Positions 1-11,429 of a stretch of 64,000 nt of DNA are shown one piece after another. A program made the translations under genes and the position numbers. Every line of letters starts with the position of its first letter. The stretch's first letter is position 1. The DNA lies in assembly GCA_951213105.1 (NCBI GenBank), contig OX578137.1:73078604-73142603 (forward strand). The letters are read 5' to 3'. The notes below the pieces were generated by a model. It did no database searches. It was given only the letters and a program-made list of their open reading frames with translations, and had not been told where the DNA came from. This DNA is from Amaurobius ferox. Lineage: Eukaryota > Arthropoda > Arachnida > Araneae > Amaurobiidae.

Positions 1-930
1 TGAGCAGTAATTTATTGCTGTTGACAAGTAGAGTATTGCTCCATTGTTGGCATCCGTAGAGAATTGTTCCATATGCTCGGGCGTTCAAGTCCATAGGGTC
101 ACCATTGCGGGGTTTTATTGTTGGTTTGAAGTTTGTTTGTGTGGACTGAACCTGACATGCGGTATTAATGCCCAGCACAATTCCCCGACATTTGTTGTTG
201 TTGTTTTGTTCTCTAGGCAGAACGTTAACTTGCATAAAATAACATTTATTTACATTAAATTTTACAAATATATATACAGCATACTAATACTTTGCAGAGA
301 GATTCTGCGACAAGCGGATACATCCTGATTGTTGGAGCGTTAAGTTCGAAACAGTCGGAAGGAGGCTTCGACTGCGTAGTTCCAAAGTTCGAAAGCAAGT
401 AGACCGAGAGTCGACCGATTAGGTCGAGATTTTAGGAGCGAGTCTCTGTCCGAAAAGATGAAAGTTCTTTCCTAAACTGAATTTGTAAACGCCCCAGAAG
501 GAGTGACCGACCATCTTATTGGTCGTCGTCGGTCTGGGGCTCATTAATGGGGGTGCTCCCCATGCACGCCACGTGTTTTCGGTGTGCACCATCGTCTTGT
601 TTTTCACACATGCCGGTGACGAAAATTATGGCTTTCACATGCCAACATACTGTCACCGGCGTTAAAGTTATGTGTACATCCCCATCGGGAATCTTTGAAA
701 GTCAGACGTCCCAAAACAGGAAATGGTATGCGGTTTCCTCAGTTATCAGATACACTGAGAAAAGCCGCTTCTAGTTCGTTTTGGTGCAGGTGGCATAACT
801 GGCAATAGTTAACCGCCACATATCTATAAGGTCGCGGCACTTCAGCTCTAGCCAATGAGAGCACGTAAAGACGCAACGTCACTTGGAGTTAAATGTCAGG
901 AACGGCCCGGTAGATTCCAATATTAAAGGA
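1..930. other. GC-richer segment with strong hairpins, no gene recognised
   Basis: Base composition is clearly less AT-rich than the following kilobases, and several GC stems occur. An 8-bp stem (GCCCCAGA, 491-498, with TCTGGGGC, 533-540) encloses further complementary GACCGAC/GTCGG sequence, and a 9-bp stem pairs GCCGGTGAC (612-620) with GTCACCGGC (652-660). The open frames of 62-94 codons match nothing I recognise. It could be the end of a retroelement or an old gene remnant running in from the left; I cannot tell which. Confidence 0.35.
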
Positions 931-1995
931 TGCTAACAAAATTAATTTAATCATTTTTTTAAGTTTAAAATATGAAATAAATACTCAAATAACATTAATT
1001 TTACTTGAACACAATATAAATGTGCAGTACAGGTTTTTTTTGGAAGGGTACATACATAAAAAAAACTGTATTTTCTTTTCTGGAAACATATAAATCATCT
1101 GAAAGTTTCGTTTCGCTTTTTGAAACCAGTCAATGTTATTACAGGAGGCGATGTTATTTTTCATGAATTTTGTTTTAAATACACGAATTTACAGAAATAT
1201 GTTCGGAAAGTTTTCTAAACAAGCAATCATTCTAAAATTTTCATTATACACAAATAAACATCGCGTAAATTATTTCTAAATGCATATAAATAAAGTTATT
1301 TTTGATTATGTTATCTCTAACAATTGAAAATCAAAACAATAATTAAAACGCTAACACTAAGAATTTTATGTATTTTTAGGGGGGAGGGAGGGATGTACTT
1401 ATTCCTAACTAGTAAACGATTTAAGTGATGCCTTTATAGTGAAGAGCTTATATTATTGCTAAACACTTGATTTTATAAGTACTTTTTAGATAAAAAAGAG
1501 AATTTATATCAAATCGAAATTCAATGTAAACATATAAAAATATAGAAACTAATCGTTTAATACACACACTATGATATACTTTCAGAATAATAAATTAAAT
1601 GTATTATAGTATATTGATTCATGATGAAAAATATACGAGCAAGCACCTGTTTATTTTCTTAAATCGTACCCCCGCCCCCATTTTTTGAATGTAATAAAAT
1701 GTAATTAATAAAATGTAATGTAATAAAATTTAATTAATATAAAATGCGCGAGATTAAATCCTGATAGATTTTTCAAACATTGCAAGAACATCATTAGAAA
1801 ATATATAAAGATACAAATAACTTGCTGTAAAATGAAATGAATAAATACTGTACTTTCGTTTTTTAAGATTTAAAAATCCTACATAATGGAACTTCATGAA
1901 CGAAACTAATGTTTCAAGAAAGTTTAAGCCAAAGTTAGCCAAAGTTTACGTAAAAAGATACGTAAGAAGCAACAGAAGATCAACAAGGGCCACGT
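931..1995. other. AT-rich stretch without recognisable features
   Basis: Strongly AT-rich with short homopolymers and repeated words such as AATAAAATGTAAT near 1690-1735. No open frame with coding character and no terminal repeats seen. Confidence 0.6.
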
Positions 1996-1999
1996 TGTA

Positions 2000-2340
2000 T
2001 CAGATTGAAATAGAAATACAAAAATATTTCGCCGGCACTCTCAGCCGGCGATTGCCGCGCCACCTTGTGGCGCGTTCTGCAAGTTCACTCCATCTGACGT
2101 CACAGATATGTTCGTGGCAGGGAAGTGGCACCCTCTACAACCTTCTCGCCCTCTACAACCCTCTACAACCCTCTTGCGGCGTTTCCGGACACGCATTGTA
2201 CTGGGAATCCTTTTATATTCGTCCTCTCTAACACCCTTTAAAATTCGGCCAGGCATTTTCCAATCACACACTATATATATATATATGCAATGTAGCACAC
2301 CATTAAGCAGTAGTGGAGGCCCAGCAGGATAAAATATTGT
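2000..2340. other. GC-rich island with two adjacent hairpins
   Basis: A sharply delimited GC-rich block in AT-rich DNA. Two perfect hairpins lie next to each other: CGCCGGC (2030-2036) with GCCGGCG (2044-2050), and CGCGCCAC (2056-2063) with GTGGCGCG (2067-2074, 3-nt loop). About 75 bases later CCCTCTACAAC occurs three times in near-tandem. The block runs into a (TA)n array at 2382. Overlapping open frames on both strands look incidental. It may be a SINE or MITE relic or an exon with promoter; neither is proven. Confidence 0.4.
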
Positions 2341-2379
2341 TGCAACACTGTTAGGACAATAGGGATAAAAATCATATAT

Positions 2380-2381
<2 letters not shown>

Positions 2382-2438
<57 letters not shown>
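2382..2438. repeat. (TA)n microsatellite
   Basis: Uninterrupted TA dinucleotides, about 57 bp. Open frames across it (YIYIYI) are artefacts. Confidence 0.97.
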
Positions 2439-2440
<2 letters not shown>

Positions 2441-2704
2441 CCCCTAAAATGCATATATTCTATACAACCCCAATAGAAATGAATACATGTCCTTAATTCG
2501 CAATGAATGGACTCATAGCTAAGTAAAATAAAATGTTGAGCACATCCCTCAACAGATAAACAAAATCTCCATTGTTTCTGCTATTGTAATAACCAAATGT
2601 TTAATCCTAGAAGATAATACATATACCTACATTTTACATACATGCAATAATGTATGAGAAAACACAGATATTTCACTGTTTTTAAACATTCAATAGAAGA
2701 ATGA

Positions 2705-3519
2705 AAAATCAGATGTGGGCAGCACATGACTTTTTCTGCAGACTTATATCCAAATGCTCTTTATTTTAATTAAATTTATTTCACTTTTAATTCACTTTTC
2801 TTTCTCATTCGGTAACTACCGAATGAGAAAGAAAATTGAATTAACTAACTATTTTCACTAATTGAATTAACGGACTTATATTTAAAGGTGGCGTAGAGAA
2901 AATAAGAAAATCTAAAATATCTCGAGAACGGCTAGTCCTAATGTAATGGGGTTGGTCTTATTCTTTTCTTCGTTAAGTATTACGTATTAAACAAGCATTT
3001 AATGGATATATTTGAGCATACGTAGTTCTTTAGTTTAGATTTTGACGATCTTTTCAGGTCATTTTGCGAAAAAATGCAGGTTATTTTTTTCCGAATCTAC
3101 AGGTTATTTTTTACCAAAATCTAATCAGAACCAGGGTGACCCACAAGTGACTCATCTACCGAATTTTGTGAAATTCGGTTCATTAGTTTTTTAGTTAGAG
3201 TGGATACAAACATTTGCGGGACATTTCGTAAAGAAAGGCGGGTTTCTTTTTACCTCAAATCGTACCCAAAACTAATCAACAGCAGACTCGCCCACAAGTG
3301 ACTTACCTACCAAATTTTGTGAAATTCGGTCCATTAGTTTTTAATTAGAGTGGATACAAAATCTTGACAGACAGACACACACACAGACGTCACACTAAAA
3401 ATGTTTTTTTCGTATTCTAAAGGTCTTGAAACGTGTTGATCCGTCGAAAACTCGAGTTGCGACTTTCGACATGATTCTAATACTTTCCCTATACATTACC
3501 ATGTATTGCAGGGAAAGTA
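2705..3519 (+). repeat. Family A repeat, copy A1
   Basis: It begins with a GATGTG-GGCAG-CACAT hairpin followed by ACTTT and ends with a long hairpin of ACTTTCCC and GGGAAAGT arms around an ACCATGTA-type centre. Inside, a segment of about 75 bp (CCACAAGTGACT ... AGTTAGAGTGGATACAAA) occurs twice, at about 3141-3210 and 3290-3362. A CAGACAGACACACAC microsatellite precedes the terminal hairpin. There is no open frame of note, so it behaves as a non-autonomous element. The 3' end abuts copy A2 directly, head to tail. Confidence 0.8.
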
Positions 3520-4258
3520 AAAATCTGATGTGGGCAGCACATGACTTTCTCTGCAGACTTATATCCACGTTCTCTGTATTTTATTGAAATTTAATTCACT
3601 TTTAATTCAATTTCCGTTCTCATTTGATAACTAGACCTAGTTTCAAAAGTGGCGTAGAGAAAATACAAAAATCTAATATATCTTGAGAACGGCTAGTGCT
3701 AGTGTAATGGGTTGGTCTTATTCTTTTCTTCGTTAAAAATTACGTATGAAACAAATATTTAATGGATATAGTTGAGCATACGTAGTTTTTGATTTAGATT
3801 TTGGCAATTTTTGCAGGCTATTTTGCTAAAAAAAGCAGGCTATTTTTTTAATCGTATCAAAATCTAATCAGCACCAGAGTGACCCACAAATGATTTATCT
3901 ACCGAATTTTGTGAAATGCGGTTTAGTTTTTCAGATAGATTGGATACAAGCTTTTGCGGGCCATTTCGCAAAAAAAGGAGGGTTCTTTTATCCTGATTCA
4001 TACCCAAAAGAAATCATCAGCAGATTCGCCCACAAGTGACTTAATTTTATGAAATTCGGTAAATTAGTTTTTTAGTTAGAGTGGGTACAAAATCTGCCCA
4101 GACAGACAGACACACACGCAGACGTCACGCTAAAAATAGTTTTTTCGTATTCTAGAGGTCTCCAAACGTGTAGATTCGTCGAAAACTCGAGTTGCGATTT
4201 TCGGCATGATTCCAATACTTTCCCTATACATTACCACGTATTGAAGGGAAAGTAAAAA
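3520..4258 (+). repeat. Family A repeat, copy A2
   Basis: Second head-to-tail copy, with the same GATGTG-GGCAG-CACAT start, duplicated internal segment, CAGACAGACAGACACAC tract and ACTTTCCC...GGGAAAGT terminal hairpin (about 4218-4254). It differs from A1 by scattered substitutions and small gaps. The junction with A1 is GGGAAAGTAAAAATCTGATG, the same kind of junction seen between copies A6 and A7. Confidence 0.8.
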
Positions 4259-5724
4259 TTAATGCTGACATTAACTCAAATCATTTAAAAATCATCCCTA
4301 TTTTAATAACATATCGAACAAAATGCTTGTAATATAAAATATCTCAATTACCTTCCTATGAACACAGTCCAGATCTATATTCCTGCCATCGTAGACTGTG
4401 GTTTCTTCATATCATCTGAGTTTTCTTCGTCAGGGCGCAAGTTCCAAAAATATTGTAAAATATTGTAAAAATATTGTAAAATATTGTAAAATTATTGCAA
4501 AAATATTGTCCATCTTCAGTATCAGCCAAACACCGTTTTCACGATGTTATAGTGTCACTTCCGACTAAGCATAAGCACAATAAGCATACACGTTTTTTGG
4601 TATATCCCTAACTGTACGTTAAACTATCCCTAACTAAAAGTTTTTTTTTCTTATTGTTATCGATACAAACAGAAGTGTGGAAGATTTGCGATCATTTAGA
4701 ACTGTGACGTCGTTACATCGATACTAATTGACAAACTAATTGACGTCGTTACATCGATAACCTTCACTACGATTTACGTTAGTACGATACTCCTATTGCG
4801 TTAGTATGATGCCACTAATATGTTAGTATGATAACGCCTGAACCATGTGCTTTGACCTTGAGGCGCCACTACTAAAAATGCAGGGTAGTTGGATAAAAAG
4901 AACGGACGAGGAAATGCTTAAAGTCAGTATACACGTAAAAATGACACACATTCTAGATTTAAATGTATTGGGCAAAACGTGTTCATAAAAAGATGATTAA
5001 ATATAGAATTTTAGATACTTTTATTAATATGGATATCAAATATAACTTACTAGTACAAACTTAAGTTAGTACGTTACTAGTAGTAGCGATACTTACAGTA
5101 GAAAAAGTCAAATGCGTTTATAACACATCCATTACTCTTGTACAGAATTAGATAGAGCACGTCTCCATGACAAACATGTCCCAGAAACAAAGCACATCTT
5201 TACGTTATATACAATAAAGCAGCTGTCAGGCATTAAACATAAAATAAGACTTGCGATGCCAACAGATTTCCACAAAGTAAACCACTTTAATAAACATATG
5301 CAATGCAAAAGGGCTTATATACACTTGCATACATGAAATAATTATGTAAATATACTTATCAACTTACCAGACATCTCGTATAAGGCTGAAACGCGTTACG
5401 TTTTGTTAGAATTAAGCCGATTTGATTCTGCATGAGTTGATTGTGTCCAGAGAAATGCTTAAAATGTGTGCTCATCTTGTTTATGTCTGGAGAAGCTGCC
5501 ACTCGTCACAAAAGAAATATAGTTGTTAAAAAAAATATAGTTGCCAGTTATTAGGAAATCTGTACGTAGGCCTTAGTTTTTTTTAGTCGACTGATGTCTG
5601 AATGTTTAAAATGTTGCCTTAATCTAGCAAGGCTGCTATTTTAAGAAAAAATGACAATTTTCTTTGTGTTTGTTGTAACATATTTTAATGTGCGTTGTGG
5701 AAGTGTTAAAATCCTGCAATGTTT
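4259..5724. other. AT-rich stretch with small local repeats
   Basis: No gene seen. It contains an 11-12 bp tandem of AATATTGTAAA (about 4448-4508), a direct repeat of TGACGTCGTTACATCGATA (about 4705 and 4741) and three TTAGTAYGAT words around 4780-4830. Confidence 0.55.
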
Positions 5725-6506
5725 TTACTTTCCTTATATACATAATGTATAAGGAAAGTATTGTGACGGGGTCGAAAATTCGAATACGAGTTTTCGACAG
5801 GAGAGCACGTTTCAAGCATCCCTGATCACGAATCGAACATACTTGAAGTGATGTCTGGGTGTGTGTGTGTGTGTGTCAGTGAATATGTGGAGACGATAAC
5901 TGACGAACGAATGGACTAATTCGAACAAATTTGGTACAAAAATCACAATCCATAAACACTGGAAGCCTATTGTTTTTATACGCAATCGAACGTTCAGAAC
6001 CCCCCCCCCCCCTAAATTTTCGAGTGAAATTTTGAAAAATCGTCAAAAAATCAAAACCGCTAATAAAGTTAAGCAAATAGATATTTCTTATGTAATTTTT
6101 CATTAGAAAATGATTGGCATAAACTTTAGAATGCTAACATGAACCGTTCTAGAAATATTGCACATTTTTCAAAATAATTATCAAAAATTCATATAAAATA
6201 AAAAAAATATATTTCCTATTGAGAAACATGTTCACCGTCCATAACGCTTGGCGAGATTTTGGCGACGAATTTGACGGAATGTTGCCAACTTGGCGACGTT
6301 TTGAAAAGACGTCAAGTTAACGAAACTCTCGCCAAATGGATAAAAATGACGCTAAATCAATGAAAATGATGACTAATCGTCGAAAATTTAATATCTTGGA
6401 AAGAATATAAGTATCTACTATAAGAAAAACCTACTTTTTACTGAAAAGTAGTAAATTCATTGCATTATATAAGGAAAGTCATGTGTTGCCAACATCAGAT
6501 TTTTTA
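5725..6506 (-). repeat. Family A repeat, copy A3 (CCTTATA subfamily)
   Basis: Inverted relative to A1 and A2. It starts with the hairpin ACTTTCCTTATATACATA / TATAAGGAAAGT and ends TATAAGGAAAGTCATGTG-TTGCC-AACATCAG, the counterpart of the GATGTG hairpin. A (GT)n tract lies at about 5858-5877. The core contains many TTGGCGAC/GTCGCCAA words and differs from A1, so this is a distinct subfamily shared with copy A4. Confidence 0.75.
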
Positions 6507-7350
6507 ACACGTAACTACCGAAGCATGATGATTAGTGAGAGTAAAATTTTACATGAAACAAAAATTGATGAGGATTTTCATAAATAATTGTTTTAACTTT
6601 ATTATCGTGCATATACATTGTTATATCTGCAAAAGTAGATCTTTGAACAGCTCATGTTTACTTGTAAATACCTTATGACACCTCTCTATTTTTGTGGCTA
6701 CTGAGCATTTCCATATTTGAGATTCAAGCTACCCATTTAAACTGAACGTTATTGCACTTTTCTTAAAAATTACAGGAAATATATTCACTATATACTTTTA
6801 ACGTAGGTCATTATTATATGCATTTCAATTCAAAAAAGTAAACGAATAGAGAAATTTTGCTAAAAATATTATTTTCAAACAAAAACACTTCTGTTATATT
6901 TCAACCATGAAGAATAAACAAAGCAGGGTTAACTTACTTTGCAAAATAATGTCCTTTTACCTCCTTAATTTAATTGAGTTTTTATTATTTTCTTTATATC
7001 TTCTTTCAAAAATGAAAAGAAAAGTAATTAGATAAACTTTGTGAAAGGTCGTAAACTGCGAATCCAGGGCTTTACGGAAATTTAAACGAAATTAATTTAC
7101 AGAATTTATTATTATCCTTCGCAAGTGTAGCTGATATTTTAAAGACACTTTTATTTTACTTTACAATATCCTTTTTATAAAAAAATGACAATTATCTGAA
7201 AATGGTTATCATATCAGTGGTAAGGGGGGGAGGTCCTTTAAAAATTAAGCAATATTCAAATAACCATAATATCATAAAACAGCCTCCATATGATGGTAAA
7301 TGGTGTGGGACGCTTCATTTATGATCGAACTGTTAAGTAGTTTTATTCGC
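6507..7350. other. AT-rich stretch, nothing recognised
   Basis: AT-rich sequence with short homopolymers. No terminal repeats, no coding-like frame. Confidence 0.55.
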
Positions 7351-7356
7351 TTGTAA

Positions 7357-8100
7357 ACACTATTTCCGTTTCCTTTCGCGGCCGTCCAAACAGCTGTTCA
7401 TGTCCTAGGACGAATCGGATGGTCTTCCACATTCCACACTATTTCCGTTAGGGCGCAATAGCCCAGTGGTTAGCGCGGGATATGCACTCGGTTGGCCCGG
7501 GTTTGATTCTCTCCGCTGCCAAAACTGCTGCCGTGTTCACGCGTAAGTCCTTTCGAGAGAGTAGTGTTAGGGGGAGGGGGCCCTGTGGATGCCTTCCCCT
7601 CCGGGTTCCCCGTCTAAATTGGTTGGCTCTTTCCTGCAGTCCAAACAGTTACCTTACACCTTTCTGGTAGGATACACTTTTCTGGTAGATTGCCACTCAT
7701 CTTGTTGCTTATACCCTAGGGTGAGTCGGGTTACCTGTGTCTTCAACACCTTTTTGGTAGGTCGGACGTTCTGTGTCTCAACAACAACACTATTTCCGTT
7801 GCAACCACTCAAACTGCTGCTTATGCCTCAGGGCGAGTTGAGTGGTCTGGGGTTTCGGCACTATTTTATTTCGTTCCCAACCACTCAAACAGCTGCTTAT
7901 ACCTCAGAGTTTGCCGAGTGGTCTGGGTTTTGGACACTTGATACTCTTTCAGCTCTCATTCCCGGCCATACATTATGCTGCTCATACTTCAGGGCGAGTC
8001 AAGTGGTCTGTTTTTTCGACACACTTTACGTTCCGGCCACAGCAACTGCTCGTACCCTAGGGTGATTCGAATGGTGTAGATTTTCAACACTAATTCCGAA
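7357..8100. repeat. Degenerate ~70-80 bp tandem array interrupted by a SINE
   Basis: Units carry ACACTATTTCCGTT, then CCACTCAAACAGCTGCTTAT, then CTCAGGGCGAGT(Y)GAGTGGTCTG. They begin near 7357, 7436, 7787, 7856, about 7930, 8010 and 8083. The first two units are separated from the others by a SINE. Open frames through the array (up to 158 codons) show no domain and are probably incidental. Confidence 0.7.
7450..7786 (+). mobile_element. tRNA-derived SINE (SINE1), full-length copy
   Basis: The RNA polymerase III A box TAGCCCAGTGGTTAGCGCG is at 7459-7477 and the B box GGCCCGGGTTTGATTC at 7494-7509, a tRNA-like head. A non-tRNA body follows, ending GGTAGGTCGGAC...GTCTCAACAACAAC. It is bracketed by ACACTATTTCCGTT at 7436-7449 and 7787-7800, a 14-bp direct repeat consistent with a target-site duplication, although the host array also repeats this word. 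SINEs of this class depend on LINE machinery in trans. Related copies are at 20.57 kb (truncated) and 61.65 kb. Confidence 0.8.
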
Positions 8101-9655
8101 AAGCAAGACGAATATTCTGAAATCCGGAAATGACATATCCAGCGTAGAAGCAGAAATCCTTAGTAAACATATCTGCTTTCGGAATTTGATTATGAATATC
8201 AGTGATCATATATATGCGGTATTTGTAGCCAATTCTGAGAAATAGATGTTTAATATATTTTGGGCAAAATCAATTATAGCAAATATCTTGACACCTATGA
8301 TTAAAAATATATTAATTTTATTTATAAACTGGTGTGTGTATATCCCTCATTTAGATAAAAAATTTAAGCATTTAACTATTTAACTAAATTGCTAAAAGAA
8401 CATTTTTATAATGATTTGTAATGATTTTTATAATGACACTGGACAACAGCCGAAATACACGTGAGTTAAATGTAACACTTTGGGAATGTAGATGATAAAC
8501 TCTAATTTCCAAGATACAGGGAGGAAGGTAATGGGTATAGATGGTTTAAACTGATTCTAGAAATCATTTTACAGCGCTCCCGACAAGAGACTAGCGAACA
8601 TAGCACTGAAAATATACTTTTATATTCTCATCTAGATTTGTTCCAGGCTAACTGATGTGCTACGCCCTAAATGACGTGTCATGCCTAACTGACGTGCTGC
8701 GTGCTAACTGAACGAACACATGGATTTTCTGCCACACCAATTTACTACACTTGAAGAAAGAAAACAATGAAAACGCAATGCAGCAATGCTAGCAGACTAT
8801 TGTTAGACCTTTGGGAGAGATGATCTATTAACACTTTACATGTGAACAGTTTTCCACCATGAAGATTTTAATAGGGTATGTACATGATGCAGCTACTATC
8901 TATTAGCTTCTTTAAGGAGTTGGCACATAATCGAGTGAAGCATTAATTTGAATAGGCTTAACATGTAGGCGGTTGCATTGACATTAAATTTGGACAATAT
9001 TTATGACCAATAAATTAATAATTTGTATGACACAGTTTTGCGAGAAGAGATAGAGAAACTCGAAGAACGCAAAATTTATCAACCACCGGCGGTGGCGGGG
9101 GCGCCAGCTAATAGTCTTCAATAGAGATACGCTAAAATATTACAAAATTCATGCATAAAATACTAAATATTTTAATCATCACAATGATCATTTTTGGTTA
9201 TGAAAACGGAAATATCTCGATTATTTACGATTAAATATGATTAATTCCATCAACTGAGATAAATATCGATATGAGCCGCATTGAACTAACTAATCATATT
9301 GATATCCGATCAGTGTCCTAAGAATTTTATTATTTCTGATATTGAGTAATGGTTCGTTGAACCACACTATTAAGTTGCGTAGTTATTAAACGTTTATTCT
9401 AAAGTGTTATGCGAATTTTGGTAGCGCCATTGTATAATTTGCTGCAGTAAAAGAGAATTTGCGCGTTATTTTCATTCCCAGCAGGGATAGATATATTGAA
9501 TTATATTAAATCAGATAATGGTAAAAGCGTTTAGAAGTTGAAAGTTTTCATGTCCTTACAAATAACCTGAAGTCATATCTTTAATAGTGGATATACCTTC
9601 AGTATGCAAGAATGAGTCCAAATATTAACAAGTTAATTTACAAGCACAGAGTAAA
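8101..9655. other. AT-rich stretch with a ~19-20 bp minisatellite
   Basis: Mostly featureless. At 8647-8711 a 19-20 bp unit (CTAACTGACGTGCTGCGTG and variants) occurs about 3.5 times. A short GC-rich word cluster lies at 9080-9110. No coding-like frame. Confidence 0.5.
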
Positions 9656-10015
9656 TAAAAACATTATACAGTAAAACAGCCCTTAAATGATTCACTAATA
9701 TTCCAAAAAAATCCGTCACTGTTCTCAAAACATTGATGTATTTCATTTCATAAAACCGCTGCTACTATTCCCAAAATATTGACGAATATCACAGTTCAAT
9801 GTAGCTCGTACTACGCCAAATGCTCTCTAACTAAGTGCCAACTCATTTTATAGACTATCTATAAACTTCTAAAAATATCTCAGATATCGTGGAATATATA
9901 TTACATTGAAGTGCTTCTCAAACCTTCGACAAGTCGTTAAACGCCGTCAAAATGGTGATAAATCACCAAATCTGGAAACCTTTCCTGCGAACTTCAGCGT
10001 ATTACGAACCTATAT
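9656..10015 (+). repeat. Family E dispersed repeat, copy E1
   Basis: This roughly 350-bp segment aligns collinearly with 54050-54390. Shared words include ATTTCATTTCATAAA, CACAGTTCAATGT, CCAAATCTGG and AACTTCAGC. It has no terminal inverted repeats that I can see and no coding frame shared between copies. Confidence 0.6.
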
Positions 10016-10255
10016 TCTCGTCATAAGAAAGGTTGCTTGCATGGATTTGTTCTCCTGTTGGTTTTCAAAAGGCACTCCAGTGAGGAAAGACATTTTGCGT
10101 GTACGCAACAATACGTTCCAAAACCTACCGCATGTGTGTGAAACTGAGGATTATTCCGAACGTTATTATATAAGTTATATTCATGCAACATACAGAAATA
10201 CAATAACGCCTTATAGAGAAATTACGCACAGTAAGACATTCTTAAAAATTAAATA

Positions 10256-10940
10256 AAATAATAATAAAGTGTACATGATGTACACTACATTCTACATTTA
10301 CATTGTAATTTTTTCACCCTCGCTTGAACATAAGGGATTATGACATTTTAGCCAAATCCTCAAGAAATGATATAGGAATGAAAAATACATTACATTTGTA
10401 TCATATGCAGCTTCAAGGGATACTATACAAAAGTCATTCATTTCCATCAAAGCGCTGCATGAACAATAAAACGAGTGTTATTGTTACATATAATAGACAT
10501 ACTTGTGGCGTATAAAATTATATAAATATGTTAATTTTATTAATATTTACTTTCAACATTGCTATTGTTAAACGTAGCCGCTAATTGTAAATTTTTGTAC
10601 ATTGCGGAAGTGCTAACTCACCATAGTTAATTGTGTCGGCCGGCGTTCCTGAAAACCAAATTGATTAGTAGACATAAAATATAACTTACACAAGTGACGA
10701 GACAAAATTTTGGCAAATTAAAATTTATTGCAACATTCTAATTATTATTCCACTAAATTTGCGCTTTACCGTTAACTACTATTCACTAAATTCAGTAGTG
10801 TTTAACATAATAGTTACAAGTAAGTATTTTAGAGCTGGTTCTTTTGTGATACGGTGGGCGAATATAATTGATTTAGTAAACTAGCAACTGATTAAAGGTC
10901 AGCCATCACACTACTTCCTTAAACATCATATGTAAAATGT
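10256..10940. other. AT-rich stretch with a palindrome and a family F segment
   Basis: AGTGTACAT-G-ATGTACACT is a 19-bp palindrome at 10268-10286. Around 10590-10670 lies a weak copy of a dispersed segment with a CCGMATT...ACTCACCAT motif, also near 12230, 22960 and 29730. Nothing else recognised. Confidence 0.45.
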
Positions 10941-11360
10941 TACCTGGATCATCTTCGATGCACTTCGTGAGTCTGGACATTTGTCCAGTCGTATTGGAAC
11001 TTTCTACTGACTTTCTGCACACAGTAAATTTCTAGGAGCATTTCCTCTCGCAAGTTCACGCCACCGTTATAAACAACAGGAGCAACCATCAACTTATTAA
11101 CGTCATCAAGCATACTGCAAGTCATGGCAGCATCTTTGTTGAATTCGATCATTTGAAAGAATTTAACTTGATCGCTGCATCTTTATCCACACATCAGCAA
11201 GTAATTCGTAATAACGTAATTGTAATGTAATGATCCTTTTCACAAAGTGTTGCACAGAGTATTTTGTGCTTTTCCCCCTTCTTCCCGTTGGCCTTTACGA
11301 CTCGTTCTCCCGTAGGTTCCAGTTCTGTGGCTGGAGTTTATGTTAAGCTTAATTGAATCA
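10940..11360 (-). pseudogene. Possible decayed protein-coding segment, unrecognised
   Basis: Reading the minus strand, three successive pieces look coding in character but lie in different frames. One near 11340-11180 includes ELEPTGERVVKANGKKGEKH, one includes RYYELLADVWIKMQRSS, and the longest starts with Met at 11152 and includes TCSMLDDVNKLMVAPVV, open to 10949. After a further frame change the text SNTTGQMSRLTKCIEDDP runs up to a donor-like CAG|GTAACA near 10942-10947. The composition is unlike the surrounding AT-rich DNA. I do not recognise a family. It may be a pseudogene, several small exons, or an old retroelement fragment. Confidence 0.35.
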
Positions 11361-11429
11361 TCTCCTCTTGCCTTGGACCCTTGTTTGCGTCACGCAGAGC
11401 ACGTGTTAAGAGGTTATAATTTAATATAT

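Noticed and set aside
2705..4258. Family A as a Helitron
   Set aside because: A terminal hairpin is present, but the expected CTRR end and insertion between A and T are not seen.
7459..7510. True tRNA gene on the plus strand
   Set aside because: A and B boxes are spaced as in a tRNA, but the downstream sequence is the SINE body and target duplications flank the whole.
7589..8065. 158-codon frame
   Set aside because: It runs through the SINE 3' part and the tandem array. Its peptide merely repeats the array unit.
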